Of a DNA stretch of 10,283 bases, positions 6,753 to 10,283 are shown one piece after another; the stretch's first letter is position 1; every line of letters begins with the position of its first letter. Made by a program: the position numbers and the translations under genes. This DNA comes from Chrysochromulina parva (lineage: Eukaryota; Haptophyta; Prymnesiales; Chrysochromulinaceae): contig PJAB01002143.1 in the NCBI GenBank assembly GCA_002887195.1, positions 1-10,283 of the forward strand, in the 5' to 3' direction. Below the pieces are notes generated by a model that saw nothing but the letters and a program-made list of their open reading frames with translations, was not told the origin of the DNA and made no database searches.

Positions 6753-7501
6753 GGAACCCACACAGCCACACGACGAACCGTGATGCGCGCGGGCGGCCTA
6801 ATCCCCGCCGCGCCTCTCGAGAGCGAAACCGCCGCCCCCCGCCCCGCCCACACTCAATAAGGGAGGCGGCGCGTGGGGGCCTAAGATTGGCGGTATATGG
6901 CGTCTGCGCAGTGACCGTGGCGCCAGGGGGCAGCGCGCACAGCGCCATGGCGGTGTGCCGACGGTGCCGCCACGCAAGTAGATACGCATAGGGTGGCGAC
7001 TGATTATAGAAGATAAAAACGTATAGTCCCATTATTAGAGATTCAGCGTCATGCGACTGTCTCGCCGCTCTTGGTCTTGCGGCTACCCACGGCTTGGAGT
7101 TGGAGTTGTTGGACAGCGGTCTGCGCGGCTACACGCTACAGTCCGCGTGTCGGACTTTGCTCGCTTTCCGGCTTCGTGTTTCCGGCGTTACTTTTTACAT
7201 TTTAGCCCACTGCATAGTGACCTCTACTTGCGGGTTCACCGTGTGGACGCCTGTACGGGTTATTTTATATGAGTTAGCGCGCATACACGCCCCACGCTTC
7301 GCACAGACTTCGAAACCAGCGGACTGTCCGGCCAACGCCCCCAACGACAAGGAAGCCCGGCTCACGCCAAACTCAACGCGCAAACGGACCGCCGCGACGC
7401 CGCGCGCAGAACCGCAGAACTTCGCCTAAACTCTGCCGCGCGTTTGGCCGGTGCTGGCGTGGCGCTCCAGCCTCCACGCACGGCACACAGTCAGACACAG
7501 A

Positions 7502-7582
7502 CTCTAGAGGCCAGACCACACAGTGTGAAGTTCGACTGTGTGAATGCTCACCACAGCGCCAGTCTCTAGAGGCCAGACCACA
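7502..7582. repeat. 19-bp direct repeat flanking a small hairpin
   Basis: CTCTAGAGGCCAGACCACA occurs at 7502-7520 and 7564-7582. Between the copies lie an inverted repeat, ACACAGT (7518-7524) with ACTGTGT (7535-7541), and GCTCACCACAGCGCC, which resembles the shared intron 3' block in the channel gene. The pair AGCAGCAGTGA(A)GCCCTCG recurs near 7582 and 7662. Confidence 0.7.
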
Positions 7583-7800
7583 GCAGCAGTGAAGCCCTCG
7601 AGTGCGCCACGACGGCGCGCACTCGACGAAGCGCGCCATAGGGCGCACCGGCGTCGCCACACAGCAGCAGTGAGCCCTCGGGTGCATCCCCGAGGCCCGT
7701 TCGCATACGAACGCCGAGAGGCGTGTACTGTCTGCTCCTCTGTAACATCCTCACTTGCTCCTGTGCTGTGGAGAGGTTCCGGCATGCTCACAGAGCCCCG

Positions 7801-7943
7801 AAGGTGGCATGCTGGGGGGGGCATATCGAGGGGTTGCATGCTAGAAGGTGGCATTCTGGGGGGCCCATATCAAGGGGTTGCATGCTATAAGGTGGCATGA
7901 TGGGGGGCCCATATCAAGGGGTTGCATGCTAGAAGGTTGCATG
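7801..7943. repeat. 44-bp tandem repeat, about 3.2 copies
   Basis: AAGGTGGCAT or AAGGTTGCAT begins at 7801, 7845, 7889 and 7933, exactly 44 bp apart. Units contain a G run, CATATCAAGGGGTTGCATGC and a few substitutions. No coding or transposon signature is apparent. Confidence 0.92.
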
Positions 7944-8067
7944 CTCAATGGCAACTCCGAGGAGTGCAGCTTGCCTGATAAGGGCGCAGCTCGGAGGGTC
8001 ACGCCGCCGCCAAGCTCCCCGCCGCCGGTCTCGTCAATCGCGAGAGGCGTTCCTAATATGGGCGAGC

Positions 8068-10244
8068 TCAGAGCTCGGCGTGGTGCGGTAGATCCCTAGG
8101 GAGCTTGATGCCGTAGACGATGCCGTTGGCTGCGGCGACGGCCATCATCTTGATGTCCTCGGCGGCTTCGACGGCATTCTCGCCCTCGCCCACCTAATGT
8201 TTGAGGAGCCATCGGGGAGGCAATCAATAGCAATCAATAGCAAACCATATCAATCAAAAGCAATCAAAGTCAATCAGCGACCCTCAGTGGCAATCAGTGG
8301 CCCTCAGTGGCACCTTCTCCCCCTTTCGAATGATCGCTTTGCAATCAGTGGCACTCAGTGACACTCAGTGGCCCTCAGTGGCACTCAGAGGCACCTTCTC
8401 CCCCTTTCGAATGATCGCTTTGCGAGACACGTCGATGCCCATCACGCCGCTTGGCACGGAGAAGCTCGCAACGGCAGAGAACAACTCCCTCATCGCGTCG
8501 GGCTCAGCGCCGGCCGCATCACCGCCCACCGGCTGAGCATCCTTTGGTGGCGTGTTGGGTGTGAAGATCTTGACCACACCTCCGGCGCCCATCGCGCCTG
8601 GAAACGGAGGCAAGTCACGCCCAAATTAGGCAAGTCACGCCGATGAGAGAGGCCATCAGAGAGGCCATCAGAGAGGCCATCGGAGAGGCCATCAGAGAAG
8701 TCATCGGAGGCCATCAGAGAGGCCATCGGAGAGGCCATCAGAGAGGCCATCAGAGAGGCCATCAGAGAGGCCATCAGAGAGGCCATCAGAGAGGCCATCA
8801 GAGAGGCCATCAGAGAGGCAATCAGAGAGGCAATCAGAGAGGCCATCCGAGAGGCAATCAGAGAGGCCATCAGAGAGGCCATCGGAGAGGCCATCAGAGA
8901 GGCCATCAGAGAGGGGTCATCTCGTCGCACCTCCCGCGACAATCTTGCCCCCATCTGTGAATGACGCCGCTAGGATATTGCTCTTCTGCAGGCTTGCGAG
9001 GTTGGCACGGTTCCACATGCGCTGCGCCGCCGTCTTCGCGGGCGCGAGCTTGCGCCACCCAATCTCCGAGACCAGCTTGTAGTTCCTCATGTCGTACCTG
9101 ATGAGGGAGGCAATCAGAGGCACTCAGAGAGGCACTCTACCCAATCTCCGAGAACCGCGTGTGTTGGTCTTCATGCCGTACAGGAGCAAGTTCTTATGTG
9201 GGCGAGCACTCCCGACCAGCATGTAATGGCCATCAAAGTCGATCGACGGGCCAACTACTTCAAAGGCGATGGACGAAGCTGTCTGGTCGGACGGTAAGGT
9301 CTTAATGGGGTCCTTGGACCCGACCGACCAGAGCTTGACAGTTCCTAATTAGGGAGGCCGTCCGGTCGCAATGAGCGCAAATCAGGCCGCACCGCCCGTG
9401 CTGCCTTTGGCGAGCTTTTAGCTGTTCTGGGAGCGGTTGGCAATCCATCCCATCGCATTCAGACCGCTCTCAGACCGCACTCAGATCGCAATCAGATCGC
9501 AATCAGCCCAGGAGATCGCACTCAGATCGCAATCAGCCCAGGAGACCGCACTCAGATCGCACTCAGAAGGCACTCAGACCGCACTCAGACCGCACCGTCC
9601 ATGCTGCCCGTGGCGAGCTGGGAGCTGTTCTGGAAGCGGATGCACGAGATTCGATTGGAGTGGCCAGGGACGGTCGCATCGCCGGTGCAGGTCATCTTGA
9701 GCTTCGACGTCTTGTCGTCGTACACGCGCACCGCTGGCCCACCGCCGCCGGGGGTAGTCGGGTCGACGCCGCCCGCCGCGTAGCAAGTGCCGTCTGTCGC
9801 GTAGTCGAGGGCAAGTGTCTGACCGCCGTCGACGACGTTGAGGCCGCTCGAGGCGCCCGTGATCGGATCGAAGCACTCCACCTTGCCGTCGGACAGCGCG
9901 ACGCGCAGCCTGGGCTTCACTCCCGGAGCGGGATTGAACTTGAGCGCCATGACGATGCCTCGGCCATTGTCGGCGAGCATCGACATCAGGTCGGTCTCCT
10001 TGGTGTACGCAACCCCCAGCTTGGACACCAGGCGGCCGGTCTTCGGATTGAACATGGACGTTGCGCCGTCGTTGCTGCCGATGGCGAGGAGATCCGCATT
10101 CGGCGAGAAGGCGGCCGCGGTGCACTTGATGCGGCCGACGTCGAGCCGGGCGGTCCACATGGCGAGGAGCGTCTGCTCCTCGAATTCATCCTTGGGCTTC
10201 TTCTGGGACTTGGCGATGTTGGAGATCCATCCACCTGGTTCCAT
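8068..10244 (-). CDS. WD40-repeat beta-propeller protein, five exons
   Basis: Exons in transcript order: 10244-9596, 9344-9182, 9097-8931, 8597-8395, 8193-8068. All junctions keep frame and give 435 residues ending at TGA. The propeller can be read as about seven blades, with strand-d motifs GATSMFNPKTG, GKVECFDPITG, PAVRVYDDKTSK, DGTVKLWSVGSKD, KNLLLYDMRNYK, GVVKIFTPN and NGIVYGIKL. DGTVKLW and LLLYDMRNYK exist only after splicing, which strongly supports the exon model. WD40 propellers are scaffolds; the partner and pathway are unknown, and I do not recognise the subfamily. The ATG at 10244 is the first in the frame, but the frame is open to the window edge, so an upstream start or exon is possible. 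The seven-blade count suggests that little of the propeller is missing. Introns carry the same repeat words as those of the channel gene. Confidence 0.82.
8194..8394 (-). other. WD40-gene intron with a perfect copy of the upstream exon end
   Basis: AAG joins GTG GGC (phase 0: Gly-Glu-Lys-Val-Gly-Glu). The acceptor is acattag. The 34 bp around the donor (8390-8423) recur without a mismatch at 8309-8342, offset 81 bp, giving a second possible donor. The rest is CTGATTGC and CTGAGGGCC repeats grading into TATTGATTGC words. Confidence 0.8.
8598..8930 (-). other. 333-bp WD40-gene intron, mostly a 12-bp minisatellite
   Basis: GGA G joins GC GCG ATG to give Gly-Gly-Ala-Met. The donor is gtgcgacgag and the acceptor is ccgtttccag. 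Near the acceptor, GGCGTGACTTGCC occurs twice, one copy next to CTAATTTG. Confidence 0.82.
8644..8911 (-). repeat. 12-bp tandem repeat, about 22 copies
   Basis: The sense-strand unit is CTCTCTGATGGC (GAGAGGCCATCA-type on the + strand), with scattered variants including ATTGC and a truncated unit near 8700. It lies wholly inside the intron. Because 12 is a multiple of 3, it creates long spurious open frames on both strands. Confidence 0.95.
9098..9181 (-). other. 84-bp WD40-gene intron whose 5' end copies the next exon
   Basis: CTC CT joins G TAC GAC to give Leu-Tyr-Asp. The first 42 bases of the intron (9181-9140) are a diverged copy of the next exon start (9097 downward). They share TACG, CATGA and a long TCTCGGAGATTGGGT match. 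The other 42 bases (9139-9098) are CTGAGTGCC/CTGATTGCC repeats ending CTGATTGCCTCCCTCATCAG. Confidence 0.82.
9345..9595 (-). other. WD40-gene intron with a decayed copy of the upstream exon end
   Basis: ATG GAC G joins GA ACT GTC to give Met-Asp-Gly-Thr-Val, completing a WD blade. The acceptor aattag is at the low-coordinate end. The body repeats CTGAGTGCGGT and CTGATTGCGAT. A copy of the exon end (9592-9639) lies at 9389-9436, matching about 40 of 48 positions, with the coding sense lost. Confidence 0.82.
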
Positions 10245-10283
10245 GTCTCGGGCGGCTCGCGTGCAGTGTCCGACAGCTGAGCG

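Larger units (their letters stand above)
6238..8067. other. Non-coding stretch between convergent cyclase and WD40 genes
   Basis: Both genes point into this 1.8-kb stretch, so it should hold both 3' UTRs and terminators. No open frame shows a domain or a coherent exon chain. No tRNA or rRNA was recognised. It carries hairpins (6525-6542, 6723-6752), the palindrome GCGTATATACGC (6456-6467), a microsatellite pair (6604-6700), short direct repeats (7502-7582) and a 44-bp tandem repeat (7801-7943). Confidence 0.5.

Noticed and set aside
7051..7429. Small open frames of 73 and 111 residues between the cyclase and WD40 genes
   Set aside because: They overlap in different frames and lack domains, membrane pattern or splice support.
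2650..8067. tRNA, rRNA or snRNA genes in the non-coding stretches
   Set aside because: No cloverleaf, A/B box pair or conserved rRNA/snRNA core was recognised by eye; a covariance-model scan would be decisive.
8643..8911. CRISPR array
   Set aside because: The unit is 12 bp with no unique spacers, and the context is eukaryotic.
8643..8960. Long open frames on both strands through the 12-bp array, giving repetitive Arg-Glu-Ala-Ile, Arg-Gly-His-Gln or Met-Ala-Ser-Leu peptides
   Set aside because: The period is a multiple of three, so open frames arise automatically. The array lies inside an intron bounded by good splice sites that restore the WD40 frame.

Overview
The window looks like nuclear DNA of a GC-rich unicellular eukaryote. 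Protein-coding genes are split by short GT-AG introns packed with tandem repeats, and the three recognisable products are a four-domain voltage-gated channel, a CHASE-type receptor nucleotidyl cyclase and a WD40 protein. A microalga such as a haptophyte is the best guess, from intron style and gene types only; the sequence alone does not prove it.

Layout. Positions 1-2649 (+) hold the 3' part of a Ca2+-channel-like alpha subunit: domain III pore to S6, all of domain IV, and the EF-hand-like C-terminal region, in seven exons. Positions 2650-3800 are non-coding, with a duplicated ~80-bp block and a cluster of inverted 11-bp motifs. Positions 4084-6237 (+) hold an intronless receptor-type class III cyclase (membrane segment, CHASE-like sensor, membrane segment, catalytic domain) with residues favouring GTP as substrate. 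Positions 6238-8067 are non-coding, with hairpins, a GTGA/CACT microsatellite pair and a 44-bp tandem repeat. Positions 8068-10244 (-) hold a five-exon WD40 gene of about 435 residues, convergent with the cyclase gene. Two of its exons are short and become clear only when the introns are removed.

The most interesting signal is in the introns. Introns of the two unrelated, oppositely oriented genes share the sense-strand words CTGATTGC, CTGATGRCC and CTGAGTGCC, and two end in the same 20-bp 3' block. Many contain copies of the neighbouring exon edge, with copy-to-copy offsets of 72-84 bp (78 bp five times). In at least three cases the intron opens with a copy of the start of the next exon, as expected if a short element supplying the 3' splice site was inserted with a long (~30-42 bp) target duplication supplying the 5' splice site. 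This looks like an introner-like family, or intron gain by tandem duplication.

The channel and the cyclase both belong to Ca2+ or cyclic-nucleotide signalling, but nothing in the sequence shows that the three genes work together; eukaryotic neighbours are usually transcribed independently.
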